Positions 34,092 through 42,728 of a stretch of 64,000 bases of DNA are shown here, one piece after another. How positions within the stretch are numbered: position 1 is the first letter of the stretch; every line of letters begins with the position of its first letter. Source of the DNA: E44-bin32 sp034430595 (GTDB taxonomy: Bacteria; Chloroflexota; Anaerolineae; Anaerolineales; E44-bin32); contig DAOUEL010000027.1 in the NCBI GenBank assembly GCA_034430595.1, positions 62,001-126,000 of the forward strand, written 5' to 3'. The position numbers were made by a program, and so were the translations under genes. The notes beneath the pieces are model-generated. The model ran no database searches, was not told the DNA's origin, and was given only the letters and a program-made list of their open reading frames with translations.

Positions 34092-34709
34092 TCAGGCAGA
34101 CTGCCCTTCATGCTGCATACCGCTTGCGGGATGTTCGATATGAAACACGTAGCCCGGACTCCACGGCGTCCCCAGGGCGGGCAGGGCCCAGCGGTCCAGA
34201 CCGATCCACCCGGCCGTTCGCCAGGCCAGGATCAGGAACAGCGCCAGAATAAGCAAGATTGGGTTGATGCTGACCGCGCCCGCCAGCAGGTAGCTTGTAT
34301 TCATGAACAAACCGAAAAACGCCGCGATCCCCACGAACAGTCCGAGAATCAACGCCGCCCCGACCAGGAACTCACCAAACGAAATGAGATAGCTCCAGAC
34401 CTTGACATTGGGCAGCACAATATGATTCAAGAACCACGCGTACCACAACTGGACGTCGGGGTGGGCGCCGCCGGTCTTGCTCAGGGCGTTCTGTACGAAA
34501 CCATTCAACGCAGTCCCTGATCGGGCACCGACCCAAGCCGGGTTATGCAGTTTCCCCCAACCAGCCTCGAGCCACTGGTATCCGGCGTACAGCCTGACCA
34601 GCAACCAGAGCCATGCCCAGCGGGTGTTGCCAAACAAGTTGCGAGCGAAGGGCGGCTCCTCGATGTGAGTAACCGCCGAACGATTCTCCGCTAACGTCCT
34701 TCGATCCAT
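34092..34709 (-). CDS. DoxX/DoxD-family membrane protein
   Basis: 205 residues with four helices typical of DoxX (WLWLLVRLYAGYQWLEAGWG with the signature K in GKLHNP; SFGEFLVGAALILGLFVGIA; FFGLFMNTSYLLAGAVSINP; LILALFLILAWRTAG). Relatives include the thiosulfate:quinone oxidoreductase small subunit and oxidative-stress membrane proteins; which role applies is unclear. ATG 34709 has GGAGGAG. First gene of the minus-strand run with the PRC-barrel and site-2 protease genes. The leader holds CTTTATAAAG, a 10-base palindrome, near 34796. Confidence 0.85.
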   Translation of the reverse strand: MDRRTLAENRSAVTHIEEPPFARNLFGNTRWAWLWLLVRLYAGYQWLEAGWGKLHNPAWVGARSGTALNGFVQNALSKTGGAHPDVQLWYAWFLNHIVLPNVKVWSYLISFGEFLVGAALILGLFVGIAAFFGLFMNTSYLLAGAVSINPILLILALFLILAWRTAGWIGLDRWALPALGTPWSPGYVFHIEHPASGMQHEGQSA

Positions 34710-34843
34710 TTTTTGCCTCCTCCAGGCAGGAAAAGCAGTTCGCCTGGCCTCTGATTAATACAGCAATATTCTCCCTCATCCAGGTAGTTTCGGTCTTTAT
34801 AAAGTCTTGAAGTCGAGATTAAGGAAAGCTTACAGGGCAGGCT

Positions 34844-35095
34844 TCAGCTGTGGCCGTGGAGAGTGAGCCAGACGAAGGCAGCCACGACCGCAATCGCCAG
34901 GACTGCCAGCGCTCGCAGCAGCCACTCACCCGAATCAATCTCTGCGGAGGTGAGCGATGGGTCCTGCCTGCGGTCCCGCAGCCAGGATATGAGAAACGCA
35001 GCGCCGATGGCAGCTAGCACAAACGCGATGAAAACAACTTCAAGCGGGCGCGCTTCCTGGGCATTTAACGGGGCTGCAAGAACTGAAGGATCCAT
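34844..35095 (-). CDS. Small two-helix membrane protein
   Basis: 83 residues with two hydrophobic segments (VVFIAFVLAAIGAAFLISWL and LLRALAVLAIAVVAAFVWLT) joined by a charged loop (RDRRQDPSLTSAEIDSGEW). No family recognised. ATG 35095 is preferred to GTG 35101; its Shine-Dalgarno is poor. It may accompany the DoxX gene about 130 bases downstream, but a promoter could lie between them. Confidence 0.5.
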   Translation of the reverse strand: MDPSVLAAPLNAQEARPLEVVFIAFVLAAIGAAFLISWLRDRRQDPSLTSAEIDSGEWLLRALAVLAIAVVAAFVWLTLHGHS

Positions 35096-35101
35096 ACTCA
35101 A

Positions 35102-35509
35102 AACTCACACCCTGCCCCGGGCCGTCTGCAATTCATTCCGGGGAACCCGGAGATCGCGGTCCTGTTTGCGTTTATCAAAGTCTCTGATTTCCGGAAACCA
35201 ACAAAATCCTCGTATCTCCAGCCCCGAAACGGATCAGTCCTCATGATGGCCGAGTATCTGGAGGCGATTCTAAAAAGATGCAATATGCAGTCTTTCACGG
35301 AAGGTAGGAAGCAGAGATCCGCCTTTATATAAACGACTGCATTGTGATCAAGAAAACAACTCAACCCGCCGGTCAGCATGTCGCCGGGTGAACTGATTTG
35401 AGCGTACAGGAGGAGGTGGCCACGCCACCTTAACCGGGGATTGTGGGTAAATTAAGCGGACATTAAATATCTGGTGGGATCTCAGGGATTTGGGTTCGTT
35501 TCCAACAGA
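35102..35509. other. Intergenic region, no gene seen
   Basis: About 400 bases after the HEAT-repeat gene. The only structure is AGGTGGC (35414-35420) / GCCACCT (35424-35430), a possible terminator of the minus-strand HEAT gene. Frames here have no coding character. Confidence 0.5.
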
Positions 35510-35917
35510 TTACTTTCGGCTGGACTTGAACTCGGCCAGCAGTTCGGCGGCTGCGGTTGGAGCAGTCACCTCTGGTGCCAAGGAGCGCAGCGCCTGACGC
35601 ACCGACTCAGCATGCATACGTACCCAGGGACTGCTGTTTCCGCGCAGGAAGTGGTAGGCGCTATCACGCATGCGGCCGTTGTAGCCCTGGATCAGCGCTT
35701 GCAGTACAGCCGGGAGAGCCGCCTCACCCAGTTGAGCCAGGGCATTGGTGGTCGCCCAGCGCACACCAGGATCGTCATCATCCATACCTTTTACCAGGTT
35801 GTCGATCCCCTCAACTGTCGGGTTTTCCTCCAGGTAGCTGGCCGCCTCCTCGCGATGGGCGATGCTCTCTGAGGCATCATGCAGGATGCGCATCGCCTCT
35901 TCTTCACTCAATATCAT
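35510..35917 (-). CDS. HEAT-repeat protein
   Basis: 135 residues, all helical. Two to three HEAT/PBS-lyase-type repeats are visible, the clearest being DDDPGVRWATTNALAQLGEA then ALPAVLQAL, followed by NSSPWVRMHAESVRQALRSL. Such proteins are scaffolds for protein contacts and in some lineages help attach cofactors. Soluble, no signal peptide. AAGGAGCG before ATG 35917 supports the start. It is divergent from the two-component genes at 36.1 kb, sharing a 210-base region. Confidence 0.78.
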   Translation of the reverse strand: MILSEEEAMRILHDASESIAHREEAASYLEENPTVEGIDNLVKGMDDDDPGVRWATTNALAQLGEAALPAVLQALIQGYNGRMRDSAYHFLRGNSSPWVRMHAESVRQALRSLAPEVTAPTAAAELLAEFKSSRK

Positions 35918-36041
35918 CTTCGCTCCTTCGAGCCATGCTCTTTAATCTGCGATAAAACTTTATCACGAACGGCTTGAAGGCGCATTATCGATCGCTGCCT
36001 TCCGTCTTAAGCCCACTTTAGAAGACGGCTGGACAAATGCG

Positions 36042-36072
36042 CATCATTTGGCCGTTAATACCCAAAATGATG
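36042..36072. promoter_or_regulatory. Inverted repeat in the two-component promoter region
   Basis: CATCATTT (36042-36049) and AAATGATG (36065-36072) are perfect reverse complements 15 bases apart. They sit immediately before TAGACT (36073-36078), a possible -10 box for the response regulator gene. This is a plausible autoregulatory site. Confidence 0.4.
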
Positions 36073-36130
36073 TAGACTTAAAGGCAAACGAAAGCCCCCC
36101 GAACTGCCCTGATGAATAGCGGAGTACTGT

Positions 36131-36841
36131 ATGACACCAGCCAAGCTGCTGCTCGTTGACGATGACGACCTGCTGCGCCGCAGTCTTTCCTTCAATCTCG
36201 AACAGGCTGGCTACGCTGTAATGGCCGCCAGCAACGCCGAGGATGCGCTGGCGATCGCCGCCCGTGAGCCTCCTGACCTGGTGCTGCTCGATATCGGTTT
36301 GCCTGGAATGGACGGGCTCGACGCCCTGCGTATCTTCCAGGATAAGATCGGCTCCCCGGTGATCTTCCTAACCGCACGCCGCCGTGAGTTCGATGAAGTC
36401 CTCGGGCTGGAGTTGGGCGCCGAGGATTACATCACCAAGCCCTTCGATCAGGACGTGCTGTTGGCGCGCATCAAGGCGGTTCTGCGCCGCACCCAGGCGC
36501 CAGCTCATCCACTCTCGGAGAGCGAACCGGTCGAGATCGGCGACATCCGCATCAACCCCGCCGCTCACACCGTGACGGTTGGCGAAAAACGCATCGAACT
36601 GCCGCCGCGCGAGTTCGACCTGCTTCATTCATTGGCGCTGGAGGTCGGCAACGTTATCTCGACTGACGATCTGCTGGCACGCGTCTGGGGCGCTGAGTAC
36701 GTCGGCGAACCCCAGGTGGTCTACGTCCATATCCGCTGGCTGCGGGAAAAGATCGAGGTTGACCCGCACGATCCGCAGCGCATTCTGACTGTACGTGGTG
36801 TGGGTTACAAACTTATGCCGCACGAACCCAGAGCACCTTGA
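36131..36841 (+). CDS. OmpR-family response regulator
   Basis: 236 residues. The receiver (1-118) is complete: DDDD near residue 11, phosphoacceptor Asp54 in LLDIGLPGMDG, Thr in IFLTA and Lys in YITKPFD. The winged-helix output domain (~140-232) shows LPPREFDLLHSLALEVGNVI, VYVHIRWLREKIE and VRGVGYKL. It binds DNA when phosphorylated by its partner kinase, whose TTG start overlaps this gene's stop by four bases (TTGA). Targets are unknown. ATG 36131 is the natural family start; the upstream GCGGAGT is a weak Shine-Dalgarno. Confidence 0.94.
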   Translation: MTPAKLLLVDDDDLLRRSLSFNLEQAGYAVMAASNAEDALAIAAREPPDLVLLDIGLPGMDGLDALRIFQDKIGSPVIFLTARRREFDEVLGLELGAEDYITKPFDQDVLLARIKAVLRRTQAPAHPLSESEPVEIGDIRINPAAHTVTVGEKRIELPPREFDLLHSLALEVGNVISTDDLLARVWGAEYVGEPQVVYVHIRWLREKIEVDPHDPQRILTVRGVGYKLMPHEPRAP

Positions 36842-38280
36842 ACCTGCGCCGCCGCCTGCTGCTCAGCCACGTTCTGCCGCTCGTCATCAGCATCCCGCTG
36901 ATCGGATTGGTGCTCATTGCGGCAGTTGAGACAAGGGTCATCACCCCCGCCCTTATTTCGCAGATCGAGGAGAATGCGCGCATCACGGCCCGCCTGCTTG
37001 CAATCGCACCTGATACGTGGCAGAACGCGGCTAACGCTCAATTCTTCATCGACCGCAATATTGGGGTTGCACCCTGGCGCTTGCAGCTGATCAACACCGA
37101 AGGCCGGATCCTGGCGTCTAATATGCCCGAGGATCGAACCCGCTACGGACTGCTAACCAACGAACCGGAAATAGCCAAGAGGGTTCAGGCGGGGGAAATA
37201 ATTCTCGAAACCGATTTCAGCACTTCGCTTGACACGCGCATCATCGATTTCTGGGTGCCCATCATGGAGGGGGATCAACTGCTGGGTATCATGCGCCTCT
37301 CGCAGCCGCTGGCCAATGTGCTCGATATCTTCACACACCTGCGGATGACGGTCATCGCCATCGTGCTCAGCGGCCTGGCGCTGGGCGTGCTGATCGGACT
37401 CGGCCTGGCGGCGACGATGGAACAGCCACTGGACCGTCTGGCAGGCGCGATGAGCGCTATGTCGAGCGGGAAAACTCCCGGCCTGGTGCAGACCTCCGGC
37501 CCGGAGGAGCTGCAGCTTCTTGCGCGTTCATTCAACTTACTGGTCGAGCGCCTCGAACGCGAAGCCAGCAATCGCAACAAGCTGCTGTCTAATCTGGTCC
37601 ATGAGCTCGGCCGTCCGCTGGGTGCGCTGCGCTCGGCAATTCAAGCGCTCGCCAGGGGGGCTGACCGGAACCCCGAACTCAAAGCGGAGCTGCTTGACGG
37701 GATGGATATGCAGACGCGCGGTCTCGAACGGCTGGTCGAGGACCTCACCCAGCTTTACGACCGCGAGCGCGGCACGCTCCAGATCGAGCGCGTGCCAACC
37801 GACCTCAACCAGTGGTTCCTGACCTCGACCCAGGCCTGGCAGACGTTGGCCTCGGAAAAAGGAATCAAGTGGTCGACCTCGGCCGGGCAGCTCCCTCCGC
37901 ACGAGATCGATCCGATACGCCTGGGCCAGGCCTGGGGTAACCTGCTCAGCAATGCCATCAAGTACACGCCGCCCGGCGGTGAGATCGAAGTGGCCGCTGA
38001 AAACACCAGCGCGGAAATCCGCTTCAGTGTGACCGACACTGGTCCGGGCTTATCGAACGAGGACCAGGAGAAAATCTTCGTACCGTTCTTCCGCTCTAAT
38101 CGCGATAACCGCTTTCCTCAGGGCATGGGCCTCGGACTGAGCATCGCCGAAGAACTCGTGCGCGCCCATCAGGGCTATATCAAGTTCTATTCCGAACTCG
38201 GCCAGGGCAGCACCTTCATCATCGCCCTTCCGCTCCATCCCATGCAGGATTTCTCTACACCCGATCAAGATCCCGCTTAA
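36838..38280 (+). CDS. Membrane sensor histidine kinase
   Basis: 480 residues: helix 1 (~8-30), an extracytoplasmic sensor (~31-165, LLAIAPDTWQNAANAQFF), helix 2 (~166-190), HAMP (~190-245), HisKA with His255 in LVHELGRPL, and an HATPase domain (~350-470) with N box NLLSNAIKY, DTGPGLS and GMGLGLSIAEELV. It autophosphorylates His255 and passes the phosphate to Asp54 of the regulator. In the H-box the usual Phe/Leu-Arg is Leu-Gly-Arg. The start is TTG 36838, inside the regulator stop, so translation is coupled. The signal is unknown. Confidence 0.93.
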   Translation: MNLRRRLLLSHVLPLVISIPLIGLVLIAAVETRVITPALISQIEENARITARLLAIAPDTWQNAANAQFFIDRNIGVAPWRLQLINTEGRILASNMPEDRTRYGLLTNEPEIAKRVQAGEIILETDFSTSLDTRIIDFWVPIMEGDQLLGIMRLSQPLANVLDIFTHLRMTVIAIVLSGLALGVLIGLGLAATMEQPLDRLAGAMSAMSSGKTPGLVQTSGPEELQLLARSFNLLVERLEREASNRNKLLSNLVHELGRPLGALRSAIQALARGADRNPELKAELLDGMDMQTRGLERLVEDLTQLYDRERGTLQIERVPTDLNQWFLTSTQAWQTLASEKGIKWSTSAGQLPPHEIDPIRLGQAWGNLLSNAIKYTPPGGEIEVAAENTSAEIRFSVTDTGPGLSNEDQEKIFVPFFRSNRDNRFPQGMGLGLSIAEELVRAHQGYIKFYSELGQGSTFIIALPLHPMQDFSTPDQDPA

Positions 38281-38373
38281 TCCAAGCTTTAGTTCATTTC
38301 CAGCGCCGCTTAAAGACTTTTCGTCCGGGATACGGATATATATGGATTCGGGTTATTGATCGGCACGGCCAGA

Positions 38374-38401
38374 TTGAAATTCGACTGTAGCAAGCTATAG
38401 G
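38374..38401 (+). promoter_or_regulatory. Candidate promoter of ftsH
   Basis: TTGAAA (38374-38379) and TATAGG (38396-38401) are 16 bases apart, 40 bases before the ftsH ATG. A reasonable vegetative-type promoter. Confidence 0.45.
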
Positions 38402-38440
38402 CCGCGAATCTGTGTCGGGCCGATGTGGAAAGGTTGATGC

Positions 38441-40465
38441 ATGTTGGACCCACAGCAAGGCGAACAAAAAGAAGAGCAGACGCACCCCCATCTGCCTCGT
38501 TACTGGTGGTGGCTGCTGGGTTTGTTGATCCTGTGGAACCTGATACTCTTTTTGCCGCAAGCTCAACAGCAAGTCCAGCTCTCGTATACCGATTTCCTTG
38601 CTCAGCTTAACTCGGGCAACGTGGTTAGCGTCGTCTTCCAGGGCAGCCAGATCACGGGCGACCTGGCACAGCCGATCGCTGATCCGGCCGCTTTGGCAAC
38701 GGCAACGGCGGCAGCCCCAACCACTGCAGCCGCACTTACGACGCCCTCAGCCCAAGCCGCAGCGCCCACAACCTACACACATTTCGAGACCATACTGCCG
38801 GAGGCAGTCGGGGATCCCCGCCTGCTGGGGCTGCTCGAATCACGGCATGTCAGGGTCGTTGCCAAGCCGCAGTCGACGCCATGGTTTACAGTGCTGCTTA
38901 CAGATGCCCTGCCGTTTCTGCTGCTGGTCATCGTGCTGGTCTGGATGGGGCGCCAGGCAGCCCGCTCGCAGGGCGGGATCTTTAATTTCGGGCGCAGCAA
39001 GCCCCGCCTGTACGAGCAGAACCTGGAGCAGGTGACATTTAAGGATGTCGCTGGAGCGGAGGAGGCTAAGCAGGAACTGCAGGAAGTGGTCGACTTTCTG
39101 CGCCACCCAGAGAAGTACCACGATCTGGGGGCGCGAATCCCGCGCGGCGTGCTGCTCGTCGGCCCGCCCGGCACCGGCAAGACGCTCATGGCGCGCGCCG
39201 TAGCCGGAGAAGCGCACGTACCCTTTTACAGCCTGAGCGCCTCTGAATTTGTCGAGATGTTCGTCGGAGTCGGCGCCAGCCGGGTTAGGGATTTGTTTGA
39301 AAAAGCCAAGGCCAGCGCGCCGGCAATCATTTTCATCGACGAGCTTGACGCCGTTGGGCGCCGGCGCGGCGCCGGCCTGGGGATGGTCAACGACGAACGC
39401 GAGCAGACTCTGAATCAGCTGCTGGTCGAGATGGACGGCTTCGATGAGCACCACGAATTGATCTTGATGGCGGCCACCAACAGGCCTGACGTGCTCGACC
39501 CGGCGCTGCTGCGGCCGGGCCGTTTCGACCGGCGTATCGTCGTCAACCTGCCCGACCGGCCCGGCCGGGAAGGCATCTTGCGCATTCACACGCGTGAACT
39601 GCCGCTGGCGGAGGACGTCGATCTTGACCTGTTGGCGCATACCACGACCGGTTTCAACGGTGCCGACCTGGCCAACCTGTGCAATGAAGCGGCGCTGATC
39701 GCCGCACGCTACAGCCACCGCCGGGTCAAGATGAGCGATTTCGAGGAAGCCGTGGACAAGGTATTGATGGGCGGCGTTCGCCCGCTCCTGCTCGATCCTC
39801 GTGAACGGCGTGTCGTCGCTTACCACGAAGGCGGCCACGCGCTCGTCGCCTGGTTCACACCGTCTGCCGACCCAGTTCACAAGGTGACGATCATCCCGCG
39901 CGGGCAGGCGCTAGGCGTCACCGAACAGGTCCCGGGCGACGACCACTACAACGTCAGCCGGGGCTACCTCAAAGCACGCCTTGCGGTCATGCTCGCCGGG
40001 CGTTCGGCGGAGGAGCTGGCGCTGAAGGAAATCACGACCGGTGCCGAGAATGACCTCGTGCAGGCGACCCGCCTCGCCCGGCGTATGGTCACCCGCTGGG
40101 GAATGGGATCCCAGCCATCGATTGCCTATGAGATCGACGACGAAAATCCTTTCCTCGGCTATTCGCTCGCACAAGGCGAGCGCTACAGCGAAGAGACCGC
40201 CGCCCGCATCGATCGTGACGTACAGAAACTGCTCGATGAACGGCATACGTATGTCCGTGCGCTGCTGGATGAAAAACGCGAGCTGCTCGACCGCGTCGCC
40301 AGCGCCTTACTCAAGGAAGAGACCCTCGACCAGAGCGAGCTGCAGCAGATGTTTGGCCCACGGCTGGACGAGAGCGGTCACCCGATCACGACGGCCGCCT
40401 CTCTGGGTTCGAAGACACCGGTTGCCGACCCGGTACGTTTGTCAAACGGGACCAGAAAACGGTAG
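38441..40465 (+). CDS. ftsH: ATP-dependent zinc metalloprotease FtsH
   Basis: 674 residues. Helix 1 (~21-40) and helix 2 (~158-173) flank an extracytoplasmic domain. The AAA module has Walker A GPPGTGKT (241-248), Walker B IIFIDELDAVG and the arginine-finger region RPGRFDRR. The M41 protease has zinc site HEGGH (462-466) and TTGAENDL. A hexameric membrane protease, it removes misfolded or short-lived proteins. The extracytoplasmic domain contains an odd Ala/Thr/Pro-rich insert (about residues 83-115) not usual in FtsH, and the common HEAGH is HEGGH. GGAAAGG precedes ATG 38441. Confidence 0.95.
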   Translation: MLDPQQGEQKEEQTHPHLPRYWWWLLGLLILWNLILFLPQAQQQVQLSYTDFLAQLNSGNVVSVVFQGSQITGDLAQPIADPAALATATAAAPTTAAALTTPSAQAAAPTTYTHFETILPEAVGDPRLLGLLESRHVRVVAKPQSTPWFTVLLTDALPFLLLVIVLVWMGRQAARSQGGIFNFGRSKPRLYEQNLEQVTFKDVAGAEEAKQELQEVVDFLRHPEKYHDLGARIPRGVLLVGPPGTGKTLMARAVAGEAHVPFYSLSASEFVEMFVGVGASRVRDLFEKAKASAPAIIFIDELDAVGRRRGAGLGMVNDEREQTLNQLLVEMDGFDEHHELILMAATNRPDVLDPALLRPGRFDRRIVVNLPDRPGREGILRIHTRELPLAEDVDLDLLAHTTTGFNGADLANLCNEAALIAARYSHRRVKMSDFEEAVDKVLMGGVRPLLLDPRERRVVAYHEGGHALVAWFTPSADPVHKVTIIPRGQALGVTEQVPGDDHYNVSRGYLKARLAVMLAGRSAEELALKEITTGAENDLVQATRLARRMVTRWGMGSQPSIAYEIDDENPFLGYSLAQGERYSEETAARIDRDVQKLLDERHTYVRALLDEKRELLDRVASALLKEETLDQSELQQMFGPRLDESGHPITTAASLGSKTPVADPVRLSNGTRKR

Positions 40466-40897
40466 ACCGTATGTGAGCAGGGAACCGATCGGCTTGGGTT
40501 CGAGCATCCAGACGCTGGTTCCTGTCGGCGGGAGGATACAGAGAAGGAGATTTTTTCGGCGGTCCAGCGAAATGCCTGAGACGCAAGCCCGGAACACATG
40601 CTCCGGAACCGTCAGCATCGCCTCACGATTGCCGTTGGCGAAGTGGTGGATCGATTTTGATCCTGCGATAAGCCCCGCCCGACACAATTCACCGAGACCG
40701 CCGTTTCTCCGCCCGGCAGCACAGGCAAGGAGGGGAGTCTTGCCGGACTGCCGGGCGGACGGATTCCCGCCAGCCCGAATCTGCGGATCCAGGGCTTAAG
40801 GTTTCCTTGAGTAACGCTTCAAGCTTCAATAAAGACCTTTAAAGGCCGTGTCACCTAGTATTCACCTGAAGCTATTTGAATTAAGGAGATATAGAGT
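40466..40897. other. Intergenic region with a large nested hairpin
   Basis: About 430 bases between ftsH and the cytochrome b operon. A minus-strand open frame of ~80 codons shows no family. The clearest feature is the nested hairpin at 40709-40758, listed separately. AAGGAGA at the right end is the Shine-Dalgarno of the next gene. Confidence 0.5.
40709..40758. other. Nested inverted repeat (possible structured RNA or terminator)
   Basis: Outer arms CCGCCCGGCAG (40709-40719) and CTGCCGGGCGG (40748-40758) are perfect 11-base complements. Inside, GGCAAG (40724-40729) pairs with CTTGCC (40739-40744). Together they form a long hairpin with one interior loop and no U-tract on either side. Confidence 0.55.
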
Positions 40898-41080
40898 ATG
40901 GACCCATTACCCGCGCAGATGCTGCCAGCTGTCCCGCATATTACCTTCGGAATTTTCAACCTTGCCATCCCAAACATCATCGCCTGGGGATCTATCGCGC
41001 TGATCTTTGCCATCGCGCTCTGGGTGCGCATTCCGAACTTGTTTAAACCCGGCCCGGAGCGGGAGGAGAGTCGAGAATGA
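40898..41080 (+). CDS. Short single-helix protein of the cytochrome b operon
   Basis: 60 residues with one membrane helix (IIAWGSIALIFAIALWVRIP) and a charged tail. No family recognised, but it is surely translated: AAGGAGA precedes ATG 40898 and its stop overlaps the cytochrome b ATG by four bases (ATGA). It may be a small structural subunit of the same quinol-oxidising complex, as small helices decorate cytochrome bc complexes. Confidence 0.65.
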   Translation: MDPLPAQMLPAVPHITFGIFNLAIPNIIAWGSIALIFAIALWVRIPNLFKPGPEREESRE

Positions 41081-41694
41081 ACCTCACCCGTAGGGCGCAG
41101 AGTGTGCTGCGCCGCAACTTCACGCTCGAGGACCTGCTTCCAACGCGCATGCCTGTGTATGTACAGTCTGTTGTGTACCTGTTCGGTGTCAGCGCGCTCT
41201 CGGCTTTCGGAATGCTGGTCCTTACTGGAGTCGTAATGAGTCTCTTCGGGCCAGAGTGGTACCACGGATCGGCGGCCGGTAGGTTTGTCAACTCGGTCCA
41301 CTTCTGGAGCGTCCAGATCTTCTTTGGGGCTATCGTGCTGCACCTGACTTCGAAATTCCTCATGGCTGCCTGGCGAGACGGGCGCTGGAAGACCTGGCTG
41401 GTGGGCGCACTTACATTTGGCCTTGCTGTTTTCACCGGGTTGACCGGCTTCCTCTCACAGACAAACTGGGATTCACAGTGGATTTCGGTCCAGGCCAAGG
41501 ACGCCATGAATGCGCTCGGGGTCGGGGCGTTTTTCAACACCCTCAATCTGGGCCAGGTGTTGACGCTGCACGTCGTCGTGCTGCCGCTTTCCGTGGCTGC
41601 CCTTATCGGGATCCACCTTGTCCTGATCCGCCATGAAGGTCCGGTGAAACCGATCGAAACCTTGGGAGGAGCAGATGAGCCAGCGGACAGATGA
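41077..41694 (+). CDS. Cytochrome b (b6-type N-terminal half)
   Basis: 205 residues with four helices binding two b hemes. The four axial His are in the canonical b6 spacing: His75 and His89 (14 apart) in VHFWSVQIFFGAIVLH, His165 and His180 (15 apart) in LHVVVLPLSVAALIGIH. It oxidises quinol and passes electrons through the membrane to partner subunits. The next gene overlaps by 20 bases. No Rieske iron-sulfur or cytochrome c gene is adjacent, so the high-potential partner must be elsewhere or unusual. The upstream 60-residue protein overlaps by four bases. Confidence 0.92.
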   Translation: MNLTRRAQSVLRRNFTLEDLLPTRMPVYVQSVVYLFGVSALSAFGMLVLTGVVMSLFGPEWYHGSAAGRFVNSVHFWSVQIFFGAIVLHLTSKFLMAAWRDGRWKTWLVGALTFGLAVFTGLTGFLSQTNWDSQWISVQAKDAMNALGVGAFFNTLNLGQVLTLHVVVLPLSVAALIGIHLVLIRHEGPVKPIETLGGADEPADR

Positions 41695-42676
41695 GTATTT
41701 ACGCGGGGTCCCGCTCATGCCCTACGATCTGCTTCGGGAAGGCCTGACTGCCCTCCTGATCGTAGCCCTGGTCGTAGTCGCGTTAGCTGCGATCTTCAGT
41801 TCGCCGGACTACCCTCCAGTGCGTAGCGAGGATGTCGCCAGGCTGCAGCCGGTCGCCTACCTGAAGACAAGCGCCAGCTTCCTGGCCGGCACGAGCGGCA
41901 TTGACGGGTATGGCCCTCCATACACCAACGATACTGCTAATGCTCAAAGTGTGTTCGGTCTGGCGCCAGCGAGTTGGTTGGGTGTACGAATTCCGCTCGA
42001 CCCGGCGCAGGATTTCGTACTAAAGCCTCTTGGGCATGCGGCCGCGCTTGATCCCGCGCTGAATGATGCCCTATCTTCCTACACCGATGCATCCAGTGAT
42101 CAACAAGCTGCCTGGGTGAAAGCTTACCTGGCGGCGTTGGATACAGCCCAGGTGCAAAACGGCGAGGTCAAGTTAGGCAGCGGGGATTACGGTCCTGTAG
42201 CCGTCATGATGGATGGGATGCTGCGACTCGGACGCGGCGGCCTCCTGGAAGGAGCACTTGAAAGCGATGCCCACCTTCCGTACAGCCTCGATTTCACCCG
42301 CTCGCTGCTCTTCTTCCAGGACGACGTTGATGCAAATGTCGCCTCAAGCCTGGATATGACCGGGGACCAGTGGGGCGTATCGCATGAAACGGGAGGCTAT
42401 CCCGGCGCCTGGTGGCTGTGGCCCTACACATTCCTGTACCAGGTGCCATTCATCGCCGTCTCGGATAACGCCGACCTGCTGATCGGTTTGATCATGCTCG
42501 TGATCTTCCTGCTGCTCGTATTCACGCCGTTTATCCCGTTCTGGAGGCGCGTGCCGCGTTGGCTGCGTGCTTATCGGTTGATCTGGCGTGACTGGTACCG
42601 TGACCACGGCGAAGGCAGGCCGGAAGCTCAGCCCGGCGGCAGCTCACCCGGTTCCCGAGATTCACCAGGCGGGTAA
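41675..42676 (+). CDS. Cytochrome b-associated membrane protein with extracytoplasmic domain
   Basis: 333 residues. Helix 1 at ~20-42 (LTALLIVALVVVALAAIFSS), a soluble ~210-residue domain (PVRSEDVARLQPVAYLKTSA; LPYSLDFTRSLLFFQDD), then a C-terminal helix (~265-290, LIGLIMLVIFLLLVFTPFIP) and a basic tail. It begins inside the cytochrome b gene, with GGAGGA before ATG 41675, so it is an operon partner. It may supply the Qo-side structure that subunit IV or the C-terminal half of cytochrome b supplies elsewhere, but there is no PEWY motif, and I cannot name the family. Confidence 0.65.
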   Translation: MSQRTDEYLRGVPLMPYDLLREGLTALLIVALVVVALAAIFSSPDYPPVRSEDVARLQPVAYLKTSASFLAGTSGIDGYGPPYTNDTANAQSVFGLAPASWLGVRIPLDPAQDFVLKPLGHAAALDPALNDALSSYTDASSDQQAAWVKAYLAALDTAQVQNGEVKLGSGDYGPVAVMMDGMLRLGRGGLLEGALESDAHLPYSLDFTRSLLFFQDDVDANVASSLDMTGDQWGVSHETGGYPGAWWLWPYTFLYQVPFIAVSDNADLLIGLIMLVIFLLLVFTPFIPFWRRVPRWLRAYRLIWRDWYRDHGEGRPEAQPGGSSPGSRDSPGG

Positions 42677-42728
42677 CCCGGAATCGCCCCGCGATCCAGA
42701 TCGGGCGATCCAAAATGGAGAAAAGGAC

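Noticed and set aside
38840..39880. A 346-codon minus-strand open frame opposite ftsH
   Set aside because: Shadow of a clearly conserved AAA protease; no recognisable motif in the antisense frame.
40442..40687. An 81-codon minus-strand frame between ftsH and the cytochrome b operon
   Set aside because: It overlaps the ftsH end, lacks a ribosome site and has no family resemblance.
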